A stretch of DNA of 64,000 bases from Fen-671 sp963794745. Its GTDB lineage: Bacteria > Actinomycetota > Acidimicrobiia > Acidimicrobiales > Palsa-688. The notes under the pieces are model-generated. The model did not search any database and was not told where the DNA came from. It saw nothing but the letters and a program-made list of their open reading frames with translations. The stretch covers positions 310,001-374,000 of the forward strand of contig CAWCEZ010000006.1 in NCBI GenBank assembly GCA_963794745.1, written 5' to 3'. Positions within the stretch are counted from its first letter, which is position 1, and every line of letters starts with the position of its first letter. The translations under genes and the position numbers were made by a program. Below, in pieces: positions 1 through 10,605 of this stretch.

Positions 1-1307
1 CGAGTAGAAGGCGCGGACCGCGAACGTCCCGGCCGAGTAATAGGTCATCGTGCAGGTGGCTTGCCCGCTTGTAACTGCGACGTCCGTGCAACCCGTGACC
101 GGCGTGCCGTTATTGGTGAAGGTGACGCTGCCGGCGGTCGGCTTGGGCGAGATGGTGGCACCGAAGGTCACGGAGGTCCCGATCGGGCCCGGGTTGGCCG
201 ACGACGAAATGGCGACCGAAGTGTGGCTTGGCGCAGTGGTGGTGGTCGTCGTGGCCGGTTCGGCAAAGCTGCTATAGACATTGAGCTCGTCGATCGACCA
301 CCAGTAGTTGGCGCTGGAGCCAAGAACGACCTTGAAGTACTGCGCGGTCTGGCGCGGGAAACTGATCACTTCCATGTCGTTCAAGCCCGTGCAGGTCGCC
401 ACCGTGGACCATGCGGACCCCGTCCAAACCTCCACGGTGTAACTGCGCGCGTAGTCCTCAGGCGAGCCAGGCGTCGCCATGGCAACTTCGTCGAAGTTGA
501 AAGCCGAGCGCATGTTGACCTCGTAGTAGAGCCCCGCAATTTGGTCCTTGTTGGTCCCAAACCGTGTGGTCGGGTTGCCATCCAGAGCGTACGCAGGGGG
601 ATCTGAGCTGCTCACCGGAGCATTCGTGCTAGCTGTCCAGCCTGAGCGGCTTAGTGCCCCACCCTGCACCGCAGCTGAACAGCTGCTGGCCCCGTACAGG
701 TAGAACTCGTCGATGGACCACCAAAAATCGGAGCCGCCTACCAGTACTACCCGGACGTAGCGAGCTGTCTGAACCGGGAAACTGACTACCTCCGTGTCGC
801 TGGCCCCGGCGCAGTTGGCCACAGCGCTCCACGAAATACCGTTCTCGGAGTCCTCAATTGTGTACGAGCGGGCGTAGTCGGTCTTGGTATTTGGCACTTC
901 CATCTGCAACTCGTTAAAGGATTGTGAAGCCCCAAGGTCGACTTCGAAGTACACGCCAGCGACTTGGTCCTCGTTGGAGGCAAACCTGGTGGTGAGGTTG
1001 CCGTCGATCGCGTCCGAAGGGGCATCGGCCCAGCAGGGGAATTTGCGCTCGCAGTCCAACCTGAGCGGCTGAGCACCGTCTGGTCCACGTTAGCGGCGCA
1101 GTTGTAGTCAGTCGCCTTCGTAGTTGTCGGTGACGTGGTCGTAGTCGACGTCGTTGTTGTTGTCGACGTAGTTGTCGTTGTCGTGCCTGCGGCGAAAGCG
1201 GCCTGGCCCGAGGGAGCGACGAAAGCCGCCACTGTCAGGGCGGTTGCCGTAATCGCCGCGGCACCGGCCAAGTGCCGGTACCATCCATTTCTCCGAGCGT
1301 TGAGCAT
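1..1307 (-). CDS. Exported tandem discoidin-domain (F5/8 type C) protein, frameshifted and cut by the left edge
   Basis: Exported protein, probably carbohydrate- or surface-binding. It starts at ATG 1307 behind an AGGAGA site. Residues 1-40 form a signal peptide (Arg-rich n-region, Ala-rich core, cleavage near QAAFAAG), followed by a Thr-rich linker of about 25 residues. Two homologous discoidin domains follow, at about 1085-665 and 655-270. Both open with LSRSGWTAS and carry the motifs YARSYT-E, EV-SFP-QTA and WWSIDE. A second Thr linker leads into an Ig-like bacterial domain (VAISSSANPGPIGTSVTF) that continues past base 1. The first domain changes frame once near 1029-1037, while the second is intact. 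The alignment of the two copies shows that one base is missing. Ligand unknown. Confidence in the fold is high, in the function low. Confidence 0.8.
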
Positions 1308-1451
1308 GTTGTCTCCTGTTGGTCGCGGAATACCTAACTAGGAGCATTCCCTCATTCGTCGCGTTCTAATGACCACTTTGTGATGACTCTTTGATGGACA
1401 GCCGGCGGCGGTCGCGAGCTCGGGGGGCTCGGGGGCTTCAAGGCCGGGCTT

Positions 1452-2462
1452 TTAGGCCGCCCGGGACTGCCCGACAGACTCGGCCAGCAACTCCACGGAG
1501 CGCAGCCGGGCCTCGATGGGCACGAGCAAGTGGGCCACTATTAGCTCGTCGGCCTGGGCTTGTTTGGCAAACCAGGCAACGTAGTCACGAACTTCCACCG
1601 GGTCGCCGACCGCCGCATAGGTGAAGGTCTCCAAGACTTGCTCTCCTGCCGGTGAACGCAGGAGCGAGTCCGCCTCCTCATCGGTGAACACCCGGCCCCT
1701 GCCGAGCCTGGCGTTCACCCGGTGGCGTTGCGCCACTAACAACTGTTCCTGGGCTTGCCCGGTTGTGGCGGCGGCGATCACATTGAGCCCAGCAATGACG
1801 TAAGGCTGAGCTAGCTGGGCCGAGGGCCGGAACTCCCGCCGGTAGATGGCCACCGCCTCTTCGAGAGCCTGCGGGGCGAAATGGGAGGCAAAGGCGTAAG
1901 GCAGCCCGAGCATGGCAGCAAGGCGGGCCCCATAGGTGGACGACCCAAGGATGTACAACGGCACTTGCATCCCCTTGCCCGGCGTCGCTTCGACGCCCGC
2001 CATGACCGGTTCGCCGGAGAAGTAGCCCTGGAGCTCGAGAATGTCTTGCGGGAAGTGGTCGGCCGACGCGGCGTAGCGGCGTAGCGCCCGCATTGCCGCC
2101 TGGTCAGTGCCCGGTGCCCGTCCCAACCCGAGGTCGATTCGGCCCGGGTAGAGAGCCTCCAAAGTCCCGAACTGTTCGGCGATGGTGAGGGGGGCGTGGT
2201 TGGGCAGCATCACACCACCGGCACCAAGACGGATCGTATGAGTGAACGCACCCACGTGGGCGATTAGTACTGCTGGAGCGGAGGACGCGATCGTCGCGTT
2301 ATTGTGGTGCTCGGCGTACCACACCCGCAGGTAGCCGTATTGCTCGGCCCGCTGGGCGAGGGCCACACTTCCCGCCAAGCTGTCGCTTACGCTCTGGCCC
2401 GGACGCAGCGGGGCCAGGTCGAGAATGGACAGCGGGACCGTCACGGGCGCACCTTCAGGCAT
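1452..2462 (-). CDS. LLM-class flavin-dependent oxidoreductase (luciferase-like monooxygenase)
   Basis: Cytosolic FMN-dependent monooxygenase of the bacterial luciferase family, 336 residues, the usual length. The N-terminal TIM-barrel strand reads PLSILDLAP. The family signature RVWYAEHHN lies at about residue 48, then IRLGAGGVMLPNH, then ERIDLG-type sequence PGRIDLGLGRAPGTD. These match the MsnO8-type group of LLM proteins. The start ATG follows the stop of the upstream DUF1801 gene by ten bases, so it is the last gene of a four-gene operon (MFS, Usp, DUF1801, LLM). The substrate is not predictable: members oxidise alkanes, sulfonates or aldehydes. The context of stress protein and exporter gives only a weak hint of detoxification. 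Confidence 0.88.
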   Translation of the reverse strand: MPEGAPVTVPLSILDLAPLRPGQSVSDSLAGSVALAQRAEQYGYLRVWYAEHHNNATIASSAPAVLIAHVGAFTHTIRLGAGGVMLPNHAPLTIAEQFGTLEALYPGRIDLGLGRAPGTDQAAMRALRRYAASADHFPQDILELQGYFSGEPVMAGVEATPGKGMQVPLYILGSSTYGARLAAMLGLPYAFASHFAPQALEEAVAIYRREFRPSAQLAQPYVIAGLNVIAAATTGQAQEQLLVAQRHRVNARLGRGRVFTDEEADSLLRSPAGEQVLETFTYAAVGDPVEVRDYVAWFAKQAQADELIVAHLLVPIEARLRSVELLAESVGQSRAA

Positions 2463-2472
2463 TGTCGCATGT

Positions 2473-2823
2473 TCACGGGAAGGCCTGGCTTATCCGCACC
2501 GCAATAAGCTTGCCGACCAGCTCACGCGGAAGGGGCTGATCGACCGGGAAGTGCAGCGACCCGGTTGACTTCTCGTAGCCGGCCAACTCCTCAGCTAATG
2601 CGGGGAAAACCGAGCCGCTGTGCGGCAGGTAGCTTAGGTGCGCCTTGAAGGCAGCAAAACCTGCGATCACCTTGCCATTGACGCGAAAGGCAGGCAGCGC
2701 ATAGGAAATGCACTGCTCGGCGTCGGGGACCACAGCGAGGATGTCGCGGCGCAACTGGCTTAGCGTCGATCGCTTCGGTTCGTCCTGGCGCTGGAGATAG
2801 TCGTCGATCTCGGCTGCCGACAC
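2473..2823 (-). CDS. DUF1801 (YdhG-like) protein
   Basis: Small cytosolic protein of 116 residues belonging to the DUF1801 family (PF08818; YdhG/iron-chaperone-like fold, related to YjbR/SufE-like scaffolds). Typical features are the N-terminal IDDYL helix, the central SYALPAFRVNGKVIAGFAAFKAHLSYLPHSG-type core (given here in two parts, SYALPAFRV and AFKAHLSYLPHSG) and the C-terminal LIAVRISQAF helix. The GTG start at 2823 has an AGGAGG site about eight bases upstream. It lies fifteen bases after the universal stress protein and ten bases before the LLM oxidoreductase, so it is co-transcribed. Biochemical role not established; iron delivery has been suggested for relatives. Confidence 0.85.
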   Translation of the reverse strand: MSAAEIDDYLQRQDEPKRSTLSQLRRDILAVVPDAEQCISYALPAFRVNGKVIAGFAAFKAHLSYLPHSGSVFPALAEELAGYEKSTGSLHFPVDQPLPRELVGKLIAVRISQAFP

Positions 2824-2838
2824 CCTGTTGCCTCCTGA

Positions 2839-3342
2839 CTAAGTCGCAGCCACCCGAGAGGGCTGGTGCACCACCAGTACCGAGGCCTCGGAGTGCGCGA
2901 CAACGGCTGCGGCGACGCTACCAAGGAGGTACTTCTCCAGCCCACGGCGCCGGTGCGATCCCAACACGATCAGGTTGGCTTTTTGCTCTACGGCTGTTTC
3001 GACGATGCCCTTCCAGGTCGGGCCAGCCTCGACCACCATGCTCTGTGACCGGAAGCCCGCCTTTTGCGCGAGCGCGGCTCCTCGTGCCGCCACTCGCTCG
3101 GCGGCCGCCTGCACTTGCGAGGCCTGCTCAGCGTCAAGGTGCGCCTCGTCGGCCAACACAAATCCCACGTCGGCCGGCTGCCAAACGCAAAGGACGATCG
3201 CCTCTCGCCCGCGAACAAGCTCCATTGCGGCCTGCTCGATCGCGAACGCAGCTAGCTCGGACCCGTCGTACGCGAACAGGACCGGACCGGTAGCGCCTGG
3301 GGCGCCAGCCTGGCCAGTAGTCGGATCAGGGTCAATTGTCAT
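2839..3342 (-). CDS. Universal stress protein, UspA family, ATP-binding type
   Basis: Single-domain universal stress protein, 167 residues, with a disordered N-terminal tail of about 18 residues. The Usp fold begins at VLFAYDGSELA, where the Asp in YDGS is the nucleotide-contacting residue. Near the C-terminus is the ATP-binding signature G-2X-G-9X-G-S, seen here as GSHRRRG followed by LLGSVAAAVV. This predicts an ATP-binding rather than a non-binding Usp. The ATG lies one base after the MFS stop codon (TGAGATG), so translation is probably coupled to the transporter. Likely role is tolerance of starvation or chemical stress. Confidence 0.93.
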   Translation of the reverse strand: MTIDPDPTTGQAGAPGATGPVLFAYDGSELAAFAIEQAAMELVRGREAIVLCVWQPADVGFVLADEAHLDAEQASQVQAAAERVAARGAALAQKAGFRSQSMVVEAGPTWKGIVETAVEQKANLIVLGSHRRRGLEKYLLGSVAAAVVAHSEASVLVVHQPSRVAAT

Positions 3343-3343
3343 C

Positions 3344-4834
3344 TCAGTCCGCGCTTTCCGTTGCCAGGGTGGCTCCTACGCTTGGGAGGGAGCGCGCTTT
3401 TGCTAACAGCGGTGGCGAGTACCACGCTGCGACCTTGCCACCGAGGAAGAGCTCAAGGTCGGGCGCCTGGGGCCGTGCCCCGCTAAGCGCGTAGATGGCG
3501 ACACCAATGGCAGCGCCGGCGACGGCGAGCCCGAGCCCGATCCAAAGAGCTAGGCCAGTACCGGTGTCGAGGTTGCCGGTGGCTGTGGCGGCAAGGTGGG
3601 CGAAGATCGGGGCCACCATGAATGCGGCAACGGCCCTGAAGAGCTCGACGATCGCGAACACGCGCTGGAGGTTGAAGGCTGGCAATGAGAAACCGGCGAC
3701 GAACAACGCGGGCGCGACGGTGGCCCCGAGACCGAGGCCCGTCAGGCCCGAGCCGACCAGAGTCAGGGCTTGGCTCGAGGGCACCTCGATGCGGAAAATG
3801 GCTATACCGGCGGCGAGCAAGGCCATGCCGACCAGAGGCAGGTAATGCATGGCGCGCTTGCGGATCACCAACCCGAGAGCGATCGCCGAGACCACCGCTC
3901 CACCGACTTCAGGCAGGTAGAGGAGCCCGACATGGACCGGGCTGTACCGGGCGGCCAGGACTCCGGCCGTGAGCGCAGTAGCCGATACCGATGCAGCCGC
4001 CGCGAACAGCGCCACAACGATCCCGGCTACCGGGATCGCACTGGTCAGCATCGTTCGCACCATCAGCAACGGCCGCTTGGAGCGGTACTGGTAAACGACC
4101 AGGCCGATGATCGCCGCCAGGCCGCCCAGCAGCGGCAAGGTCGTGATGACGTTGCCGAAACCGTGCGTGGTCAGCTCCGATGCGCCGAAGAAGGCCGCCA
4201 CGCAGCCGATCGCTGCGAGCACGATCACCGGTACGCCGCTAGGCGAGCTCGGGTTTGCGGCCGGAGCGTCGTCAAAGGTCAGTACGGAGAGCACGAGCGC
4301 CGCCGCCGCGATCGCGGCCACGATCCAGAACAGCGGTCGCCACGCGTTCGCCTCTGCCTGTAGGCCTCCAATGAAGGGCCCGAGGGCGACCGCCCCAAAG
4401 ATGCACATGTTCATGATCACGGCCGTATCGCGCAGCTTGTTGACCGGGAACATGATCGCCAGCGGCGGTACGGCGGCGATGAGCAGCAGGCTCGTGCAAA
4501 GGCCCTGGAGCACATGGCCAACGATGTACATGCCGGCGTCCTGGGCGGATGCAGTGAGGATGCACCCGATGACGAGCACCGCGGCGTAGAGCACGAGCAT
4601 CCGGCGTTGCGGGAGGTGCTGGGCGAACTGGACCGCCACGACGGTGCCGACGGCGTAGGCGGCGTTGCCCAGGCCAGAGCTGAGGCTCATCGTCTGCAGG
4701 CTCATGTGCAGCTGCTTGGCGATGATCGGTGTCAGCGGGCCCAGAGATGAAGACAAGGCCAGGTAAGGGATCAGGGCGAACATGACCATCGCTGCTACCG
4801 CGGGGTACCTGCCGGCAAGTGGGCCTTGGCGCAT
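3344..4834 (-). CDS. MFS transporter, drug-exporter-like (DHA2 size class)
   Basis: Integral membrane transporter of 496 residues. The long series of hydrophobic segments is compatible with the 14-helix DHA2 drug/proton antiporter group, larger than the 12-helix class. The first helix follows MRQGPLAGRYPAVAA. The loop-2/3 region reads FAQHLPQRRMLVLY, corresponding to the MFS motif A position. A long soluble C-terminal tail of about 40 residues follows the last helix. The start ATG 4834 is preceded by AAGGAG. It is the first gene of a four-gene operon with Usp, DUF1801 and LLM proteins. The substrate is unknown; efflux of a toxic small molecule is the usual role. Confidence 0.88.
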   Translation of the reverse strand: MRQGPLAGRYPAVAAMVMFALIPYLALSSSLGPLTPIIAKQLHMSLQTMSLSSGLGNAAYAVGTVVAVQFAQHLPQRRMLVLYAAVLVIGCILTASAQDAGMYIVGHVLQGLCTSLLLIAAVPPLAIMFPVNKLRDTAVIMNMCIFGAVALGPFIGGLQAEANAWRPLFWIVAAIAAAALVLSVLTFDDAPAANPSSPSGVPVIVLAAIGCVAAFFGASELTTHGFGNVITTLPLLGGLAAIIGLVVYQYRSKRPLLMVRTMLTSAIPVAGIVVALFAAAASVSATALTAGVLAARYSPVHVGLLYLPEVGGAVVSAIALGLVIRKRAMHYLPLVGMALLAAGIAIFRIEVPSSQALTLVGSGLTGLGLGATVAPALFVAGFSLPAFNLQRVFAIVELFRAVAAFMVAPIFAHLAATATGNLDTGTGLALWIGLGLAVAGAAIGVAIYALSGARPQAPDLELFLGGKVAAWYSPPLLAKARSLPSVGATLATESAD

Positions 4835-4891
4835 AGGTCTCCTTGTGGTGTCGGACTGGTTAAGCGGTACTGGCCCAGTCGCACTGCCCTG

Positions 4892-4911
4892 GCCCGCTAA
4901 CGGGCTTTTTT
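4892..4911 (+). terminator. Hairpin with T-run, plus-strand orientation
   Basis: A perfect 5-bp stem GCCCG/CGGGC with loop CTAA (4892-4905) is followed by six T residues (4906-4911). This is the classic rho-independent form, but it points along the plus strand, where no gene ends. It lies between the start of the MFS gene and the stop of the GGDEF/EAL gene, both minus strand. For minus-strand transcripts only the hairpin, without a T-run, would act. Confidence 0.5.
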
Positions 4912-4975
4912 AGCAGCAACCGGAGACCATCTCCACTTAATAATATGCCACAGCGCGCCCTTTAGTACCTACTCG

Positions 4976-7521
4976 CTAGAGGTCGGCAGACAACGACCCC
5001 ATGTCGACCGCGGCGCTCACCAGGGGAGGCCTCACCGTTAGCGATCCGGCTAGATCAGGCACGGGGCAGTCTGGTCCCGCTGAGCCAAGAGCAGCCCGCC
5101 AAAGCACCAAGGGTTCAGCGAATGCATTTATGGTGCGCTCTCCTTCCGCCGAGGAGAGAGCGACTCTCCACTCTGCGCCGGGCCTCGCGGGCCCTGTCCC
5201 CTCCAGGGCCAGCGTGCCCCTGTCCCGGAGCCATCCTTCCAAAGCGGCCGCCGGGAGGGGTTTGGCCAGGAAATAACCCTGGGCACTATCGCAGCCGAGA
5301 TTGGTCAGCTGCTGCCATGTCTCGAGGTCTTCGATGCCTTCGGCAACCGTTTCAAGGCCGAGGTTGTGGCCTAGGTCGATTACGGACTTGACGATTATTG
5401 CGTCGTTCGGGTCGCGGTGCATGTTCAGGACGAAGGACTTATCGATCTTCAACTGGTCCACCGGAAGGTCCTTCAGATAGGCCAGCGAAGAGTAACCGGT
5501 GCCGAAATCGTCGATGGCAACTTTGACGCCGATGGCAGATAGTTCGCTCAACAAGCGGTGCGCCTTGGTGGGGTCCGCCATGATCGAGCTCTCGGTGATC
5601 TCCAGCTCGAGCATTTCAGCGGGGACCTGCCAGCGCTCGAGCGCGGCAATCACCTCGGCGGGAAAGGAGTCGTCGAGCAGGCTCCTCGTCGAGAGGTTGA
5701 CTGCGATCGTGAGTTGAGGCAGGTGCAGGCCGGTCCCGGCTCGCCACTCGCCCAGCTGGCACAGGGCGGTGTTGAGCACCCAGGAAGTCAGGGCCTTGAT
5801 GAGGCCGGTGTGCTCCGCCATCGGGATGAACTGGTCAGGCGGGACGAGCCCGAGGGTCGGGTGCTGCCAGCGGACGAGGGCCTCGACGCCGTGCGTCTGG
5901 CCGGTGATGAGGTCCGCCTTGGGCTGGTAGTACAGGACGAGCTGCCCCCGCGGTATGGCCATGCGCAGCTCACCCAGCAACGACAGCCGGGCGGGGCTGT
6001 TGGAGTTGAGGTCGTCGTGGTAGACGACGAGGCTGGCATGCGAGTTCTTGGCCAAGTACATCGCTACGTCGGCCCGCTGGAGCAGGAGGTCATAGGTGTC
6101 GCCGTCGTCGGGTGCGATCGAGATGCCACAACTGGCTTCGACGGCAAGGGTCATGCCGTCGATCTCGAAGGGCTCTTCGAGCAAGGCCAGGAGCCGCTCG
6201 GCCACCTCGACGGCTTTGGCGAGGCACCCGACGTCGGGGAGCAGCACGCAAAACTCGTCACCGCCGAGGCGAGCCAGGGTGTCGGCGGCACGTAGGCCGG
6301 GCCGGATCCTCGGGCCGACCTCGCAAAGGACCCGGTCTCCGTACCTGTGACCGAGGGTGTCGTTGATCTCTTTGAAACGGTCCAGGTCGAACAGCAGCAC
6401 GGCGGTGCGTGAGCTGTCGCGGGAGGCCTGACGAAGGGCCTGGTCGGTCCGGTCGAAAAAGCAAGCGCGGTTGGGCAGGCCGGTCAGTTCGTCGTGCATG
6501 GCCTGGTGCATCGCGTCATTGAGGGCTTTGTCCATGGCCTGGACGGTTCGGGAGTCGTTGAGGGCAAGCCCGGCATGGTCCGCGAAGCCGACCAAGATGC
6601 TGCGCTCCGCGTCCGAATCAGATCCTGCCCTCGCTGTGCGAAGCGACCGCCAGACTGCCGACCGGCCGCCCGGCAACACGGACCGGGGCGGCCATCGCGG
6701 CGTGCACGCCGCTGTCGATGAAAGGCCCGAGAGCGCCGTCTGCTTCCCGGTAGTTCTCCGCCACGCATAGGCGGTCCTCAGTGATGGCCTGCCCCGCGAC
6801 CCCAGTGCCGATGGGCGCACGGGCGAACCGGGCGAGGAGATCGCTCGCCATGTCTACCGACGAAACAACCGACATCATGCCGGGTTCGGACTCATCGATG
6901 AGCCGGAGGCCGACCATCTCGGCGCCTAGCAGCTCGGCGGCTCCTGCCGTGATGGCATCGAACACTTGGTCGAGCGAATGTCGCGAAGAGATCTTGTGCT
7001 GGACCTCGGCCAGGCGTTCCAGGAGGGCTTGGCGTTCGCGGACCGTTACGAGAAGAGCCCTGTTCTGGTCGAGGTGCCGGCGGTTCTGTTCGACGTGCTC
7101 TCGCTCAACAGCGACCGACCCAAGCAGTCGCAGTGCGAGCCCGAGCACACGGGCCATGCCGCGAAGAAGGCCGACCTCCTCGGCAGTGAACGCTTTGCCG
7201 GCACGTGCCACCAGAAGCGAGGTCTCGGCCTCCCTGTCCACGCCGATGGCGACCGTTTCGCACCAGCCGGCGCCGGGGACCAGCACTCCGGTCGCCTCGC
7301 TCCTCGCCGCCCCGAGTATCTCCACGCCAGGGTGCCCGTCCGGTCCAGCCTCGCGAAGCGTCGACCGAAGACTGCCGCAAGAAGGCACAGGCGTCGAGCG
7401 CGAACGAGTAAGCCAAGCATTCGAGGCCGTCGTCGAGTGCGGACAGGTCATCCGAGGCGGCCGTGAGCACGCCCAGGAACTCGGCCAGTTGCTGCGTGGC
7501 CCAACCTAGGGAAGTTGTCAC
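4976..7521 (-). CDS. GAF-GGDEF-EAL cyclic-di-GMP turnover protein (two frame changes)
   Basis: Cytosolic enzyme for c-di-GMP synthesis and/or breakdown, about 848 residues when the frames are joined. It starts at GTG 7521, fourteen bases after the hybrid kinase stop. Two GAF-type sensor regions cover about residues 20-330. The diguanylate cyclase domain (about 345-505) has an intact GGDEF with an RAAD inhibitory I-site five residues before it. The phosphodiesterase domain (about 520-775) has EALVRW, LEITES, DDFGTGYSSL, KIDKSF and AEGIE, so both domains look catalytically complete. Frame changes occur near 7345 and near 6620 (between ASHSEG and SDSDAERS); the joined sequence matches the family on both sides. 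It is likely co-transcribed with the kinase. Confidence 0.87.
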
Positions 7522-7535
7522 TGTTCGGCTCGCGT

Positions 7536-10500
7536 CTACTGCTGAGCCTGCGCCAGCATAGGCAGGTATGGCCTCATGACCGCCAGCAGCTCAACGGTGT
7601 CGACGGGTTTAGGGATGTAGTCGTTGGCCCCGGCTTCGACACAACGCTGGTGTTCGCCAGGTACCACTTTGCCGGTCACAGCGATGACGGGTAGCTCCTT
7701 GAAGGCGTTTATTGCCCTGATGGCACGGATGGTCTCGTAACCGTCCATGAGCGGCATCATGATGTCCATCAGGACGATCGCGATGCCCGGGTCTTTCTCG
7801 AGGGTGGCTAGAGCGGCGGGCCCGCTCTCCGCGATGATGACCTGGGCGTGGACCCGCTCGAGAAGTACGGTCATAGAAAACGCGTTGCGGAAGTCGTCGT
7901 CGACGACGAGGACCTTCGTCCCCACCAAGGGGTCGTGGGCGCTGGGTTCGAGGGGCGACGGCTCTTCGCCTCGTCGAGCGACGCCCGGCTCGGCAGCAAT
8001 CTCCCGCTCCGTGGGTAGGGCTAGTGGGCTCGCAAGTTGCCGACCAGCCCTTGCACCTACCTTCTTAGCGGGCGGCGCCGTGGCGGCGGGTCGTCCGAGC
8101 GGCAAGTAGAGGGTGAAGGTGCTCCCGGTGCCAGGCGTGCTGACCAGGGTGATCTCCCCGCCCATCAGTGTTGCCAGCTCCCGGCTGATGGACAGGCCCA
8201 GGCCCGTCCCGCCGTACTGGCGGGTGGTTGTGCCGTCAGCTTGGGCGAATGCCTCGAAAATACGCTCCTGGTCCTCTAGCGGGACGCCGATCCCGGTGTC
8301 GCAGACCGACATGGCTATTACCGACGGCGCATCGACCAGTGATCTCGTCCGGCGGTCCCAACCTAGGGCCGACAACCCGATGTGGACGCGGATCTCTCCG
8401 TGGTGGGTGAACTTGAACGCATTGGCGAGCAAGTTCTTCAGCACCTGGTGAACCCGTTGAGGATCGGTCACGATGCTCTCCGGCGTCCCGGGCGCCACCT
8501 CAACCACGTAATCGATCTCTTTGCCTTGAGCCACGTGGTCGAACTCGCGTACGAGAGTGGCACGGAAGTGCTCCACTTTTAGATCGACGAGCTCGGCGCT
8601 GACGGTGCCTGACTCGACCTTGGCCAGCTCCAGGATGCTGTTGAGGAGGTCCAAGAGGTCGTTGCCTGAAGCACGGATGACGCTCGCGTAGCCGACCTGG
8701 GCGTCTGTCATGGTGTGCTCTGCATTGTCCTCCAGCGTCTCGGCCAGGATCAGCAGGCTGTTGAGCGGGGTGCGCAGCTCGTGGGACATGTTGGCGATGA
8801 ACTCTGACTTGTACTTCGACGAAACCGAGAGCTGGCCGGCCTTTTCTTCCACGAGCCGCTTGGATTCCTCGATCTCGAGGTTTTTCTGCTCAGCCTCGCT
8901 GTTGCGTTCGGCGAGGAGCCTCGCTTGGCGGCCCAGGTCCTCGTTGGACTCCCGTAGCTCTTCCTGCTGGGAGCGCAGTTCCTCGGCCTGCGACTGGGAC
9001 TGCTTCAGCAGGTTCTCGGTCAGAGTGTTGGCTTCGATGGTGTTGAGGACCAGTCCGATGCTCTCGGGGAGCTGGTCCAAGAATGCTTGGTGGGCCAAGC
9101 TAAAGGGGGAGAACGAGGCTAGCTCGACTACAGCGCGCACTGACCCCTCGAAAAGGACGGGCAGCACGATGATGTTGAGCGGGGGGACGCTCCGAGCCCC
9201 GAGCTGATCCTCACGTAGTCCCCGGGGACCTCGGTGAGCAGGATCCTCTTCTTCTCTTTGGCGCACTGGCCGACCAGGCCTTCCCCAAGGCGGAAGCTCG
9301 TCGACAGGTGCCGGCGCTCCTCGTAGCCGTAGCCGGCCTGGAACTGCAGCACCGCCTCGCCACCATCTGACTGGCTGGTCATTGAGTAGAAGACTGCGTG
9401 TTGGGCCGAGACGAGGGGCGCCAGCTCGGACAGGATCATGCTCGACACGGCGGCTAGGTCGCGCTGGCCTTGGAGCATCCGGGTGAAGCGTTCCCGGTTG
9501 GTCTTGAGCCAGTCCTGCTCGATGTTCTGCCTGGTCGTTTCACGCAGGTTGCGGATCATCTCGTTGAGCTTGTCCTTCAGGACGGCCACTTCCCCGCTGG
9601 CCTCTACCCGGACCTGCCTGGTCAGGTCGCCTTCGGTCACTGCCGTAGCCACCTCGGAGATGGCGCGCACCTGGTTGGTCAGGTTTGCCGCCAACTGGTT
9701 CACGTTGTCGGTCAGGTCCTTCCAGACGCCGCCGACCTCCTTCGACTGGGCCTGGCCGCCGAGCTTGCCTTCGACGCCCACTTCGCGCGCCACCCTGGTG
9801 ACCTCGCCGGCGAAGGCGTTGAGCTGGTCGACCATCGCGTTGACTGTGTTCTTCAGTTCGAGGAACTCGCCCTTGACGTCGATCGAGATCTTCTTGCTGA
9901 GGTCCCCATTGGCCACCGCGGTGGTCACCTCGGCGATGTTGCGGACCTGTCCGGTCAGGTTGCCGGCCATTAGGTTGACGTTGTCGGTCAGGTCCTTCCA
10001 GACGCCGCCTACTTCGATGGTCACCGCGGCTGCCTGACCGAGCTTGCCCTCGGTCCCGACCTCCCGGGTAACGCGAGTCAGCTCGGAGACAAAGCCGTTG
10101 AGCTGGTCGACCATCGCGTTGATTGTGTTCTTCAGGTCCAACATCTCTCCGCGCACGTCCGCAGAGACCTTCTTGCTGAGGTCTCCGTCCGCGACTGCGC
10201 CAATGACTCGTTGCATCTCACTTGTCGGGCGGACCAGCGAGTCGATCAGGCTGTTGACAGATTCAACGCTTCCCGACCAGCACTGCGACCAAGCACCCGG
10301 CACCACGCGTTGGGACAGCTCGCCCTGCTTGCCGACGACCCGGCTTACACGGGCCAGTTCGGCGGCGAGCGCCTGGTTGGCGATGATCACGTCGTTGAGA
10401 CCGTCGGCCGCTTTGCCCGCTACACCGGTCCATTCGAGCGGCATACGGGCCGTGAAGTCGCCGCCTTTGACCTGGGCCAGGACGCCCAGAAGGACCCCGA

Positions 10501-10540
10501 CGTCGATCGCGTCAGCCAAGTCCACCGTCGCGCCGGACAT
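7536..10540 (-). CDS. Hybrid sensor histidine kinase with HAMP repeats, GAF and receiver (frameshift at C6 run)
   Basis: Soluble hybrid kinase, about 1000 residues, resembling the HAMP-array group III/Nik1-type kinases. Repeated HAMP-like units lie at about residues 10-345, with three near-copies ending in MVDQLN or similar and separated by GGVWKDLTDNVN linkers. A GAF domain (about 360-510), a coiled coil rich in Glu/Gln, then the kinase core follow: H-box ANMSHELRTPLN, N-box NLLANAFKFT, G-boxes DTGIG and GGTGLGLS. A C-terminal receiver has VVDDD, phospho-acceptor DIMMP and the Lys of PKPVD. The start ATG 10540 has a GGGAGG site. The frame is lost at the G6 run 9181-9186 (C6 on the coding strand); one base restores it. 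No transmembrane segment is visible, so it probably senses a cytosolic signal. Confidence 0.9.
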
Positions 10541-10605
10541 ACAGCCTCCCAGGAGATGGGCGCAGCTATCGGCTGAATGCTGGCACTAGGTCCCTCAGGA
10601 GTTAG

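Noticed and set aside
1135..1190. Short repeated GTCGTTGTT/GTCGAC units resembling a repeat array
   Set aside because: They are codons of the Thr-rich linker in the discoidin protein, not a CRISPR or VNTR with spacers.
5558..6295. Long open frame on the plus strand opposite the GGDEF/EAL gene
   Set aside because: It is the antisense shadow of a clearly coding high-GC gene, with no domain match or ribosome site. The same holds for 12567-13385 opposite katG and 29964-31172 opposite the ABC genes.
9175..9195. Programmed ribosomal frameshift in the hybrid kinase at the C6 run
   Set aside because: Similar breaks occur in many unrelated genes here, there is no stimulatory structure or conserved slippery heptamer, and the kinase family does not use frameshifting. 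A sequence indel is simpler.
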